A stretch of 64,000 nucleotides of DNA from Paratinospora sagittata (taxonomy: Eukaryota; Streptophyta; Magnoliopsida; Ranunculales; Menispermaceae). The stretch is from assembly GCA_035771175.1 (NCBI GenBank), contig JAYMFD010001271.1, positions 1,488,001 through 1,552,000 of the forward strand. The letters run 5' to 3'. Each line of letters begins with the position of its first letter. Within the stretch, counting starts at the first letter, position 1. Both the position numbers and the translations under genes were made by a program. The notes below the pieces were generated by a model. That model was given only the letters and a program-made list of their open reading frames with translations, had not been told where the DNA came from and ran no database searches. Of the stretch, positions 48,554-61,491 are shown piece by piece.

Positions 48554-49736
48554 AACAACTTTATATTAAACAATGTTTTGAATTCAAATCATTTCCTACT
48601 CTCTTGCTTTTTAAGCTGCAATTGCTAATTTAATAAAACACTCATTGTCTAATTTTAAAAGATACAACACACACGATTTCTGCAAGTTAGACTGAGCTTT
48701 CCGAAGAGTATTTCAAAAGAAGAAAGTCGTGATTCTTGCATTGCCAATAAATGCTTCGACCCGAATCAAAGTTGGAAACTGTCTTGAAGATAATTTCATT
48801 GTTTAACAAGTTCTTCATTATATCCATTTTGTTCTGAGATTTTAAGAAGCAATTCATTGTTTTAAACTAGAAGTATATGAAGTGTTCTCAGTAACGGAAC
48901 ACAACACATCACCTATATTCTTTCTCTGAGAGCTACAACTAAACATAAAGAACACATCAAATTATAGCTATCAAAGTCTACAAAGATCAAGCTCTAAGAA
49001 CGAGGACATATCTCAATGCTAATGCGTTAGTTCAATCTTAGGTGTGTAGGGTAACCTCTCGATCAATCTCAGCACGAAAACTCACTAAATTGCAAAGTCT
49101 TCAAAATTACATGGATTTAGTATTTGTTTTTGACAAAATATTTTCCGAAAGGTTTTAATCATAATTTCAATGAGTTTTGAATGATTTAAAAGTGTTTTGA
49201 GTCAATGAAATGGTTCTTAAGTGTTAAAATATTAATTTTTCCAAAATCGGGCTATCCACCACTTTGCCAAAATTTTACAAAAGGAAATAGCGCACTATCA
49301 GTGTTGATAGCACGCTGATAGGGTTGAATAATCAAAAATCAATTTTTCTGGAAAATTGCCTACAACGCGCTATCCCTCGCTATCCCTTTTGATAACTCGC
49401 AATAAAGTAGTTACCGTGATCTTTCAATTTTTACTAAAATGGGCAATAGCGTGCAATAGGCCTAGATTGCACGCTAACGGAAAGTCCAAAAAATCGAGCT
49501 CTTGGGTATGTGTATATCGACTTACAATAGCCCGCTATAATTCATTAGGGGGCATGATACACAACCCAATTGCATGCTATCGAAGATTGAATTAGAAATC
49601 TCACATTTCTACCGAGAAAAACAGAGGCCCTTTCCCTTGCTCGATTTTTCCGTTTCTTACACAGTTTTGACGGGGAATCGTAACTGAAATATTCTCCACT
49701 AACACATGGATGATGCCCATTGTTTCGCACGGCCAA
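48554..49736 (+). repeat. Satellite unit U42 (1183 bp, class B)
   Basis: Marks are 'actttatatt', 'tccattttgttctg', 'aactagaagtat', 'gtaacggaac', 'aaacataaag', 'aaaattacatgg', 'aggaaatagc' and 'cgcaataaag'. The tail ('gaagattgaa', 'ctaccgag', 'ccgtttctt') matches U35, seven units away. Confidence 0.97.
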
Positions 49737-50919
49737 AACAACTTTAGATTAAACAATGTTTTGAATTCAAATCATTTCCTACTCTCTTGCTCTTTAAGCT
49801 GCAATTGCTTATTTAATAAAACACTCATTGTCTAATTTTCAAAGATAGAACACACACGATTTCAGCAAGTTAGACTGAGCTTTCCGAAGAGTATTTCAAA
49901 AGAAGAAAGTCGTGATTCTTGCCTTGCCAATAAATGCTTCGACACGAATCAAAGTTGGAAACTGTCTTGAAGATGACTTCATTGTTTAACAAGTTCTTCA
50001 GTATATCCCATTCGTTCTGAGATTTTAAGAAGCAATTCATTGTTTTAAACTGTAAGTATATGAAGGGTTCTTAGTAAGAGAACACAACACCTGACCTATA
50101 TTCTTTCTCTGAGAGCTACAACTAATCATCAAGAACACATCAAATTATAGCTATCAAAGTCTACAAAGATCAAGCTCTAAGAACGAAGACATATCTCAAT
50201 GGTAATGCGTTAGTTCAATCTTAGGTGTGTAGGGTAACCTCTCGATCAATCTCAGCACGAAAACTCTATAAATTGCAAAGTCTTCAATATCACTTGGATT
50301 TTGTATTTGATTTTGACAAAATATTTTCCGAAAGGTTTTAATCATAATTTCAATGAGTTTTGAATGATTTAAAAGTGTTTTGAGTCAATGAAATGTTTCT
50401 TAAGTGTTAAAATATTAATTTTTCCAAAATCGGCCTATCCACCACTTTGCCAAAATTTTACAAAAGGTAATAGCGCACTATCAGTGTTGATAGCACGCTG
50501 ATAGGGTTGAATAATCAAAAATCAATTTTTCTGGAAAATTGCCTACAACGCGTTATCCCTCGCTATCCCTTTTGATAACTCGCTATAAAGTAGTTACCGT
50601 GATCTTTCGATTTTTACTAAAATGGGCAATAGCGTGCAATAGGCCTAGATTGCACGCTAACGGAAAGTCCAAAAATTCGAGCTCTTGGGTATGTGTATAT
50701 CGACTTACAATAGCCCGCTATAAGTCATTAGTGGGCATGATACACAACCCAATTGCATGCTATCGAAGTTTGAATTAGAAATCTCACATTTCTAACGAGA
50801 AAAACGAAGGCCCTTTCCCTTGCTCGATTTTTCCAATCCTTACACAGTTTTGACGGGGAATCGTAATTGAAATAATCTCCACTAACACATGGATGATGCC
50901 CATTGTTTCGTACGGCCAA
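49737..50919 (+). repeat. Satellite unit U43 (1183 bp, class B)
   Basis: The head shares 'agatagaacac', 'gccttgcc' and 'gatgacttc' with U39. Then come 'gaagggttcttag', 'cctgacctat', 'atggtaatgcg', 'ctctataaattg', 'cggcctatcc', 'cgttatccctcgctatccct' and 'cattagtgggc'. Confidence 0.97.
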
Positions 50920-52093
50920 AACAACTTTATATTAAACAATGTTTTGAATTCAAATCATTTCCTACTCTCTTGCTCTTTAAGCTGCAATTGCTAATTTAAT
51001 AAAACACTCATTGTCTAATTTTAAAAGATACAACACACACGATTTCAGCAAGTTAGACTGAGCTTTCCGAAGAGTATTTCAAAAGAAGAAAGTCGTGATT
51101 CTTGCATTGCCAATAAATGCTTCGACCCGAATCAAAGTTGGAAACTGTCTTGAAGATAATTTCATTGTTTAACAAGTTTTTCATTATATCCCTTTTGTGC
51201 TTAGATTTTAAGAAGCAATTCATTGTTTTAAATTGTAAGTATATGAAGTGTTCTCAGTAATAGAACACAACACATCACCTATATTCTTTCTCTGAGAGCT
51301 ACAACTAATCATCAAGAACACATCAAATTATAGCTATCAAAGTCAACAAAGATGAAGCTCTAAGAACGAAGATATATCTCAATGCTAATGCGTTAGTTCA
51401 ATCTTAGGTGTGTAGGGTAACCTCTCGATCAATCTCAGAACGAAAACTCTCTAATTTGCAAAGTCTTCAATATCACTTGGATTTTGTATTTGATTTTGAC
51501 AAAATATTTTCCGAAAGGTTTTAATAATAATTTCAATGCGTTTTGAATGATTTAAAAGTGTTTTGAGTCAATGAAATGGTTTTGAAGTGTTAAAATATTA
51601 ATTTTTCCAAAATCGGCCTATCCACCACTTTGCCAAAATTTTACAAAAGGTAATAGCGCACTATCAGTGTTGATGGCACGCTGATAGGGTTGAATAATCA
51701 AAAATCAATTTTTCTGGAAAATTGCCTACAACGCGATATCGCTTTTGATAACTCGCTATAAAGTAGTTACCGTGATCTTTCGATTTTTACTAAAATGGGC
51801 AATAGCGTGCAATAGGCCTAGATTGCACGCTAACGGAAAGTCCAAAAAACTGGAGCTCTTGGGTATGTGTATATCGACTTACAATAGCCCGCTATAAGTC
51901 ATTAGGGGGCATGATACACAACCCAATTGCATGCTATCGAAGTTTGAATTAGAAATCTCACATTTCTAACGAGAAAAACGGAGGCCCTTTCCCTTGCTCG
52001 ATTTTTCCATTCCTTACGCAGTTTTGACGAGGAATCGTAATTGAAATATTCTCCACTAACACATGGTTGATGCCCATTGTTTCGCACGGCCAA
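50920..52093 (+). repeat. Satellite unit U44 (1174 bp, class A)
   Basis: The only short unit among the class B units of the right region. Its cluster has 'acgcgatatcgctttt' (51731-51746) in place of the duplicated CGCTATCCCT. Head marks 'aagtttttc', 'gcttagatt', 'gtaatagaac', 'gatgaagctc' and 'gatatatctc' are shared with U45, U47, U49, U53 and U54. Confidence 0.97.
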
Positions 52094-53276
52094 AACAACT
52101 TTAGATTAAACAATGTTTTGAATTCAAATCATTTCCTACTCTCTTGCTTTTTAAGCTGCAATTGCTAATTTAATAAAACACTCATTGTCTAATTTTAAAA
52201 GATTCAACACACACGATTTCTGCAAGTTAGACTGAGCTTTCCGAAGAGTATTTCAAAAGAAGAAAGTCGTGATTCTTGCATTGCCAATAAATGCTTCGAC
52301 CCGAATCAAAGTTGGAAACTGTCTTGAAGATAATTTCATTGTTTAACAAGTTTTTCATTATATCCCTTTTGTGCTTAGATTTTAAGAAGCAATTCATTGT
52401 TTTAAATTGTAAGTATATGAAGTGTTCTCAGTAATAGAACACAACACATCACCTATATTCTTTCTCTGAGTGCTACAACTAATCATCAAGAACACATCAA
52501 ATTATAGCTATCAAAGTCAACAAAGATGAAGCTCTAAGAACGAAGATATATCTCAATGCTAATGCGTTAGTTCAATCTTAGGTGTGTAGGGTAACCTCTC
52601 GATCAATCTCAGAACGAAAACTCTCTAAATTGCAAAGTCTTCAATATCACTTGGATTTTGTATTTGATTTTGACAAAATATTTTCCGAAAGGTTTTAATA
52701 ATAATTTCAATGAGTTTTGAATGATTTAAAAGTGTTTTGAGTCAATGAAATGGTTTTGAAGTGTTAAAATATTAATTTTTCCAAAATCGGGCTATCCACC
52801 ACTTTGCCAAAATTTTACAAAAGGTAATAGCGCACTATCAGTGTTGATGGCACGCTGATAGGGTTGAATAATCAAAAATCAATTTTTCTGGAAAATTGCC
52901 TACAACGCGCTATCCCTCGCTATCCCTTTTGATAACTCGCTATAAAGTAGTTACCGTGATCTTTCGATTTTTTCTAAAATGGGCAATAGCGTGCAATAGG
53001 CCTAGATTGCACGCGTACGGAAAGTCCAAAAAATCGAGCTCTTGGGTATGTGTATATCGATTTACAATAGCCCGCTATAAGTCACTAGGGGGCATGATAC
53101 ACAACCCAATTGCATGCTATCGAAGTTTGAATTAGAAATCTCACATTTCTAACGAGAAAAACGAAGGCCCTTTCCCTTGCTCGATTTTTCCATTCCTTAC
53201 ACAGTTTTGACGAGGAATCGTAATTGAAATATTCTCCACTAACACATGGTTGATGCCCATTGTTTCGCACGGCCAA
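52094..53276 (+). repeat. Satellite unit U45 (1183 bp, class B)
   Basis: U44-type head with 'agattcaac' and 'tctgcaag', then 'tgatggcacg', 'gattttttctaaaatgg' and 'cacgcgtacgg' near 53011. The last two recur in U54. Tail has 'gtcactaggg' near 53081. Confidence 0.97.
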
Positions 53277-54459
53277 AACAACTTTAGATTAAACAATGTT
53301 TTGAATTCAAATCATTTCCTACTCTCTTGCTTTTTAAGCTGCAATTGCTAATTTAATAAAACACTCATTGTCTAATTTTAAAAGATTCAACACACACGAT
53401 TTCTGCAAGTTAGACTGAGCTTTCCGAAGAGTATTTCAAAAGAAGAAAGTCGTGATTCTTGCATTGCCAATAAATGCTTCGACCCGAATCAAAGTTGGAA
53501 ACTGTCTTGAAGATAATTTCATTGTTTAACAAGTTCTTCATTATATCCCTTTTCTGCTGAGATTTTAAGAAGCAATTCATTGTTTTAAACTGTAAGTATA
53601 GGAAGGGTTCTTAGTAAGAGAACACAACACCTCACCTATATTCTTTCTTTGAGAGCTACAACTAATCATCACGAACACATCAAATTATAGCTATCAAAGT
53701 CTACAAAGATCAAGCTCTAAGAACGAAGACATATCTCAATGCTAATGCGTTAGTTCAATCTTAGGTGTGTAGGGTAACCTCTCGATCAATCTCAGAACGA
53801 AAACTCTCTAAATTGCAAAGTCTTCAATATCACTTGGATTTTGTATTTGATTTTGACAAAATATTTTTCGAAAGGTTTTAATCATAATTTCAATGAGTTT
53901 TGAATGATTTAAAAGTGTTTTGAGTCAATGAAATGGTTCTTAAGTGTTAAAATATTAATTTTTCCAAAATCGGGCTATCCACCACTTTGCCAAAATTTTA
54001 CAAAAGGTAGTAGCGCACTATCAGTGTTGATAGCACGCTGATAGGGTTGAATAATCAAAAATCAATTTTTCTGGAAAATTGCCTACAACGCGTTATCCCT
54101 CGCTATCCCTTTTGATAACTCGCTATAAAGTAGTTACCGTGATCTTTCAATTTTTACTAAAATGGGCAAAAGCGTGCAATAGGCCTAGATTGCACGCTAA
54201 CGGAAAGTCCAAAAATTCGAGCTCTTGGGTATGTGTATATCGACTTACAATAGCCCGCTATAAGTCATTAGTGGGCATGATACACAACCCAATTGCATGC
54301 TATCGAAGTTTGAATTAGAAATCTCACATTTCTAACGAGAAAAACGAAGGCCCTTTCCCTTGCTCGATTTTTCCAATCCTTACACAGTTTTGACGGGGAA
54401 TCGTAATTGAAATAATCTCCACTAACACATGGATGATGCCCATTGTTTCGTACGGCCAA
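53277..54459 (+). repeat. Satellite unit U46 (1183 bp, class B)
   Basis: Marks are 'cttttctgctg', 'gtataggaagggttcttag', 'tctttctttgag', 'catcacgaac', 'aggtagtagcg', 'ggcaaaagcg' and 'aaataatctcc'. First half of the dimer; same as U48. Confidence 0.97.
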
Positions 54460-55642
54460 AACAACTTTAGATTAAACAATGTTTTGAATTCAAATCATTT
54501 CCTACTCTCTTGCTCTTTAAGCTGCAATTGCTAATTTAATAAAACACTCATTGTCTAATTTTAAAAGATACAACATACACGATTTCAGCAACTTAGACTG
54601 AGCTTTCCGAAGAGTATTTCAAAAGAAGAAAGTCGTGATACTTGCATTGCCAATAAATGCTTCGACCCGAATCAAAGTTGGAAACTGTCTTGAAGATAAT
54701 TTCATTGTTTAACAAGTTTTTCATTATATCCCTTTTGTGCTTAGATTTTAAGAAGCAATTCATTGTTTTAAATAGTAAGTAGATGAAGTGTTCTCAGTAA
54801 TAGAACACAACACATCACCTATATTCTTTCTCTGAGAGCTACAACTAATCATCAAGAACACATCAAATTATAGCTATCAAAGTCTACAAAGATGAAGCTC
54901 TAAGAACGAAGATATATCTCAATGCTAATGCGTTAGTTCAATCTTAGGTGTGTAGGGTAACCTCTCGATCAATCTCAGAACGAAAACTCTCTAAATTGCA
55001 AAGTCTTCAATATCACTTGGATTTTGTATTTGATTTTGACAAAATATTTTCCGAAAGGTTTTAATAATAATTTCAATGAGTTTTGAATGATTTAAAAGTG
55101 TTTTGAGTCAATGAAATGGTTTTGAAGTGTTAAAATATTAATTTTTCCAAAATCGGCCTATCCACCACTTTGCCAAAATTTTACAAAAGGTAATAGCGCA
55201 CTATCAGTGTTGATGGCACGCTGATAGGGTTGAATAATCAAAAATCAATTTTTTTGGAAAATTGCCTACAACGCGCTATCCCTCGCTATCCCTTTTGATA
55301 ACTCGCTATAAAGTAGTTACCGTGATCTTTCGATTTTTACTAAAATAGGCAATAGCGTGCAATAGGCCTAGATTGCACGCTTACGGAAAGTCCAAAAAAT
55401 CGAGCTCTTGGGTATGTGTATATCGACTTACAATAGCCCGCTATAAGTCATTAGGGGGCATGATACACAACCCAATTGCATGCTATCGAAGTTTGAATTA
55501 GAAATCTCACATTTCTAACGAGAAAAACGGAGGCCCTTTCCCTTGCTCGATTTTTCCATTCCTTACGCAGTTTTGACGAGGAATCGTAATTGAAATATTC
55601 TCCACTAACACATGGTTGATGCCCATTGTTTCGCACGGCCAA
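54460..55642 (+). repeat. Satellite unit U47 (1183 bp, class B)
   Basis: Marks are 'acatacacg', 'gcaacttag', 'gtgatacttgc', 'aaatagtaagtag', 'gtaatagaac', 'gaagtgttttgaagtg'-type changes near 55121, 'cggcctatcc', 'tgatggcacg' and 'aaaataggc'. Second half of the dimer; same as U49 apart from one base. Confidence 0.96.
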
Positions 55643-56825
55643 AACAACTTTAGATTAAACAATGTTTTGAATTCAAATCATTTCCTACTCTCTTGCTTTT
55701 TAAGCTGCAATTGCTAATTTAATAAAACACTCATTGTCTAATTTTAAAAGATTCAACACACACGATTTCTGCAAGTTAGACTGAGCTTTCCGAAGAGTAT
55801 TTCAAAAGAAGAAAGTCGTGATTCTTGCATTGCCAATAAATGCTTCGACCCGAATCAAAGTTGGAAACTGTCTTGAAGATAATTTCATTGTTTAACAAGT
55901 TCTTCATTATATCCCTTTTCTGCTGAGATTTTAAGAAGCAATTCATTGTTTTAAACTGTAAGTATAGGAAGGGTTCTTAGTAAGAGAACACAACACCTCA
56001 CCTATATTCTTTCTTTGAGAGCTACAACTAATCATCACGAACACATCAAATTATAGCTATCAAAGTCTACAAAGATCAAGCTCTAAGAACGAAGACATAT
56101 CTCAATGCTAATGCGTTAGTTCAATCTTAGGTGTGTAGGGTAACCTCTCGATCAATCTCAGAACGAAAACTCTCTAAATTGCAAAGTCTTCAATATCACT
56201 TGGATTTTGTATTTGATTTTGACAAAATATTTTTCGAAAGGTTTTAATCATAATTTCAATGAGTTTTGAATGATTTAAAAGTGTTTTGAGTCAATGAAAT
56301 GGTTCTTAAGTGTTAAAATATTAATTTTTCCAAAATCGGGCTATCCACCACTTTGCCAAAATTTTACAAAAGGTAGTAGCGCACTATCAGTGTTGATAGC
56401 ACGCTGATAGGGTTGAATAATCAAAAATCAATTTTTCTGGAAAATTGCCTACAACGCGTTATCCCTCGCTATCCCTTTTGATAACTCGCTATAAAGTAGT
56501 TACCGTGATCTTTCAATTTTTACTAAAATGGGCAAAAGCGTGCAATAGGCCTAGATTGCACGCTAACGGAAAGTCCAAAAATTCGAGCTCTTGGGTATGT
56601 GTATATCGACTTACAATAGCCCGCTATAAGTCATTAGTGGGCATGATACACAACCCAATTGCATGCTATCGAAGTTTGAATTAGAAATCTCACATTTCTA
56701 ACGAGAAAAACGAAGGCCCTTTCCCTTGCTCGATTTTTCCAATCCTTACACAGTTTTGACGGGGAATCGTAATTGAAATAATCTCCACTAACACATGGAT
56801 GATGCCCATTGTTTCGTACGGCCAA
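55643..56825 (+). repeat. Satellite unit U48 (1183 bp, class B)
   Basis: Copy of U46 with no differences seen. Confidence 0.97.
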
Positions 56826-58008
56826 AACAACTTTAGATTAAACAATGTTTTGAATTCAAATCATTTCCTACTCTCTTGCTCTTTAAGCTGCAATTGCTAA
56901 TTTAATAAAACACTCATTGTCTAATTTTAAAAGATACAACATACACGATTTCAGCAACTTAGACTGAGCTTTCCGAAGAGTATTTCAAAAGAAGAAAGTC
57001 GTGATACTTGCATTGCCAATAAATGCTTCGACCCGAATCAAAGTTGGAAACTGTCTTGAAGATAATTTCATTGTTTAACAAGTTTTTCATTATATCCCTT
57101 TTGTGCTTAGATTTTAAGAAGCAATTCATTGTTTTAAATAGTAAGTAGATGAAGTGTTCTCAGTAATAGAACACAACACATCACCTATATTCTTTCTCTG
57201 AGAGCTACAACTAATCATCAAGAACACATCAAATTATAGCTATCAAAGTCTACAAAGATGAAGCTCTAAGAACGAAGATATATCTCAATGCTAATGCGTT
57301 AGTTCAATCTTAGGTGTGTAGGGTAACCTCTCGATCAATCTCAGAACGAAAACTCTCTAAATTGCAAAGTCTTCAATATCACTTGGATTTTGTATTTGAT
57401 TTTGACAAAATATTTTCCGAAAGGTTTTAATAATAATTTCAATGAGTTTTGAATGATTTAAAAGTGTTTTGAGTCAATGAAATGGTTTTGAAGTGTTAAA
57501 ATATTAATTTTTCCAAAATCGGCCTATCCACCACTTTGCCAAAATTTTACAAAAGGTAATAGCGCACTATCAGTGTTGATGGCACGCTGATAGGGTTGAA
57601 TAATCAAAAATCAATTTTTTTGGAAAATTGCCTACAACGCGCTATCCCTCGCTATCCCTTTTGATAACTCGCTATGAAGTAGTTACCGTGATCTTTCGAT
57701 TTTTACTAAAATAGGCAATAGCGTGCAATAGGCCTAGATTGCACGCTTACGGAAAGTCCAAAAAATCGAGCTCTTGGGTATGTGTATATCGACTTACAAT
57801 AGCCCGCTATAAGTCATTAGGGGGCATGATACACAACCCAATTGCATGCTATCGAAGTTTGAATTAGAAATCTCACATTTCTAACGAGAAAAACGGAGGC
57901 CCTTTCCCTTGCTCGATTTTTCCATTCCTTACGCAGTTTTGACGAGGAATCGTAATTGAAATATTCTCCACTAACACATGGTTGATGCCCATTGTTTCGC
58001 ACGGCCAA
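56826..58008 (+). repeat. Satellite unit U49 (1183 bp, class B)
   Basis: Copy of U47; the only change seen is 'cgctatgaag' at 57671-57680. Confidence 0.97.
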
Positions 58009-59191
58009 AACAACTTTAGATTAAACAATGTTTTGAATTCAAATCATTTCCTACTCTCTTGCTTTTTAAGCTGCAATTGCTAATTTAATAAAACACTCAT
58101 TGTCTAATTTTAAAAGATTCAACACACACGATTTCTGCAAGTTAGACTGAGCTTTCCGAAGAGTATTTCAAAAGAAGAAAGTCGTGATTCTTGCATTGCC
58201 AATAAATGCTTCGAGCCGAATCAAAGTTGGAAACTGTCTTGAAGATAATTTCATTGTTTAACAAGTTCTTCATTATATCCCTTTTGTGCTGAGATTTTAA
58301 GAAGCAATTCATTGTTTTAAACTGTAAGTATAGGAAGGGTTCTTAGTAAGAGAACACAACACCTCACCTATATTCTTTATCGGAGAGCTACAACTAATCA
58401 TCATGAACACATCAAATTATAGCTATCAAAGTCAACAAAGATCAAGCTCTAAGAACGAAGACATATCTCAATGCTAATGCGTTAGTTCAATCTTAGGTGT
58501 GTAGGGTAACCTCTCGATCAATCTCAGAACGAAAACTCTCTAAATTGCAAAGTCTTCAATATCACTTGGATTTTGTATTTGATTTTGACAAAATATTTTT
58601 CGAAAGGTTTTAATCATAATTTCAATGAGTTTTGAATGATTTAAAAGTGTTTTGAGTCAATGAAATGGTTCTTAAGTGTTAAAATATTAATTTTTCCAAA
58701 ATCGGGCTATCCACCACTTTGCCAAAATTTTACAAAAGGTAGTAGCGCACTATCAATGTTGATAGCACGCTGATAGGGTTGAATAATAAAAAATCAATTT
58801 TTCTGGAAAATTGCCTTCAACGCGCTATCCCTCGCTATCCCTTTTAATAACTCGCTATAAAGTAGTTACCGTGATCTTTCGATTTTGACTAAAATGGGCA
58901 ATAGCGTGCAATAGGCCTAGATTGCACGCTTACGGAAAGTCCAAAAAATCGAGCTCTTGGGTATGTGTATATTGACTTACAATAGCCCGCTATAAGTCAT
59001 TAGGCGGCATGATACACAACCCAATTGCATGCTATCGAAGTTTCAATTAGAAATCTCACATTTTTAACGAGAAAAACAGAGGCCCTTTCCCTTGCTCGAT
59101 TTTTCCATTCCTTACACAGTTTTGACGAGGAATCGTAATTGAAATATTCTCCACTAACACATGGTTGATGCCCATTGTTTCGCACGGCCAA
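58009..59191 (+). repeat. Satellite unit U50 (1183 bp, class B)
   Basis: Starts as a third copy of the U46/U48 type, then diverges: 'tcgagccg', 'tctttatcgg', 'catcatgaac', 'ctatcaatg', 'gccttcaacg', 'tttaataactcg', 'gattttgac', 'aggcggcatg' and 'gtttcaatt'. Confidence 0.97.
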
Positions 59192-60374
59192 AACAACTTT
59201 AGATTAAACAATGTTTTGAATTCAAATCATTTCCTACTCTCTTGCTTTTTAAGCTGCAATTGCTAATTTAATAAAACACTCATTGTCTAATTTTAAAAGA
59301 TACAACACACACGATTTCTGCAAGTTAGACTGAGCTTTCCGAAGAGTATTTCAAAAGAAGAAAGTCGTGATTCTTGCATTGCCAATAAATGCTTCGACCC
59401 GAATCAAAGTTGGAAACTGTCTTGAAGATAATTTCATTGTTTAACAAGTTCTTCATTATATCCCTTTTGTGCTGAGATTTTAAGAAGCAATTCATTGTTT
59501 TAAACTGTAAGTATATGAAGGGTTCTTAGTAAGAGAACACAACACCTCACCTATATTCTTTCTCTGAGAGCTACGACTAATCATCAAGAACACATCAAAT
59601 TATAGCTATCAAAGTCTACAAAGACCAAGCTCTAAGAACGAAGAAATATCTCAATGCTAATGCGTTAGTTCAATCTTAGGTGTGTAGGGTAACCTCTCGA
59701 TCAATCTCAGCACGAAAACTCTATAAATTGCAAAGTCTTCAATATCACTTGGATTTTGTATTTGATTTTGACAAAATATTTTCCGAAAGGTTTTAATCAT
59801 AATTTCAATGAGTTTTGAATGATTTAAAAGTGTTTTGAGTCAATGAAATGGTTCTTAAGTGTTAAAATATTAATTTTTCCAAAATCGGGCTATCCACCAC
59901 TTTGCCAAAATTTTACAAAAGGTAATAGCGCACTATCAGTGTTGATAGCACGCTGATAGGGTTGAATAATCAAAAATCAATTTTTCTGGAAAATTGCCTA
60001 CAACGCGTTATCCCTCGCTATCCCTTTTGATAACTCGCTATAAAGTAGTTACCGTGATCTTTCGATTTTTACTAAAATGGGCAATAGCGTGCAATAGGCC
60101 TAGATTGCACGCTTACGGAAAGTCCAAAAACTCGAGCTCTTGGGTATGTGTATATCGACTTACAATAGCCCGCTATAAGTCATTAGGGGGCATGATACAC
60201 AACCCAATTGCATGCTATCGAAGTTTGAATTAGAAATCTCACATTTCTAACGAGAAAAACGAAGGCCCATTCCCTTGCTCGATTTTTCCATTCCTTACAC
60301 AGTTTTGACGAGGAATCGTAATTGAAATATTCTCCACTAACACATGGTTGATGCCCATTGTTTCGCACGGCCAA
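59192..60374 (+). repeat. Satellite unit U51 (1183 bp, class B)
   Basis: Marks are 'gctacgactaatc', 'aaagaccaag', 'gaagaaatatc', 'ctctataaattg' (as U43), 'cgttatccctcgctatccct' and 'ggcccattcccttg'. Confidence 0.97.
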
Positions 60375-61491
60375 AACAACTTTAGATTAAACAATGTTTT
60401 GAATTCAAATCATTTCCTACTCCCTTACTTTTTAAGCTGCAATTGCTAATTTAATAAAACACTCATTGTCTAATTTTAAAAGATTCAACACACACGATTT
60501 CTGCAAGTTAGACTGAGTATTCCGAAGAGTATTTCAAAAGAAGAAAGTCGTGATTCTTGCATTGCCAATAAATGCTTCGACCCGAATCAAAGTTGGAAAC
60601 TGTCTTGAAGATAATTTCATTGTTTAACAAGTTCTTCATTATATCCCTTTTGTGCTGAGATTTTAAGAAGCAATTCATTGTTTTAAACTGTAAGTATAGG
60701 AAGGGTTCTTAGTAAGAGAACACAACACCTCACCTATATTCTTTCTCTGAGAGCTACAACTAATCATCACGAACACATCAAATTATAGCTATCAAAGTCT
60801 ACAAAGATCAAGCTCTAAGAACGAAGACATATCTCAATGCTAATGCGTTAGTTCAATCTTAGGTGTGTAGGGTAACCTCTCGATCAATCTCAGAACGAAA
60901 ACTCTCTAAATTGCAAAGTCTTCAATATCACTTGGATTTTGTATTTGATTTTGACAAAATATTTTTCGAAAGGTTTTAATCATAATTTCAATGAGTTTTG
61001 AATGATTTAAAAGTGTTTTGAGTCAATGAAATAGTTCTTAAGTGTTAAAATATTAATTTTGATAGCACGCTGATAGGGTTGAATAATCAAAAATCAATTT
61101 TTCTGGAAAATTGCCTACAACGCGCTATCCCTCGCTATCCCTTTTGATAACTCGCTATAAAGTAGTTACCGTGATCTTTCGATTTTTACTAAAATGGGCA
61201 AAAGCGTGCAATAGGCCTAGATTGCACGCTTACGGAAAGTCCAAAAAATCGAGCTCTTGGGTATGTGTATATTGACTTACAATAGCCCGCTATAAGTCAT
61301 TAGGGGGCATGATACGCAACCCAATTGCATGCTATCGAAGTTTGTATTAGAAATCTCACATTTTTAACGAGAAAAACAGAGGCCCTTTCCCTTGCTCGAT
61401 TTTTCCATTCCTTACACAGTTTTGACGAGGAATCGTAATTGAAATATTCTCCACTAACACATGGTTGATGCCCATTGTTTCGCACGGCCAA
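60375..61491 (+). repeat. Satellite unit U52 (1117 bp, class B, 66-bp deletion)
   Basis: 'tattaatttt' (ending at 61060) joins directly to 'gatagcacgc', removing 66 bp that hold 'gggctatcc', 'aatagcgcac' and the CTATCA arm. Both ends of the lost segment have TT, so a short-homology deletion fits. The rest of the cluster, including the 10-bp duplication, is kept. Confidence 0.97.

Larger units (their letters stand above)
53202..58214 (+). repeat. Dimeric higher-order repeat U46-U47 / U48-U49, period 2366 bp
   Basis: 53202-55848 and 55568-58214 (2647 bp) match at an offset of 2366 bp with one difference seen (a at 55310, g at 57676). The match is bounded by 53201/55567 (a versus g) and 55849/58215 (c versus g). 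Because the block is longer than its period, two full copies plus a third partial copy are present. Confidence 0.93.
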
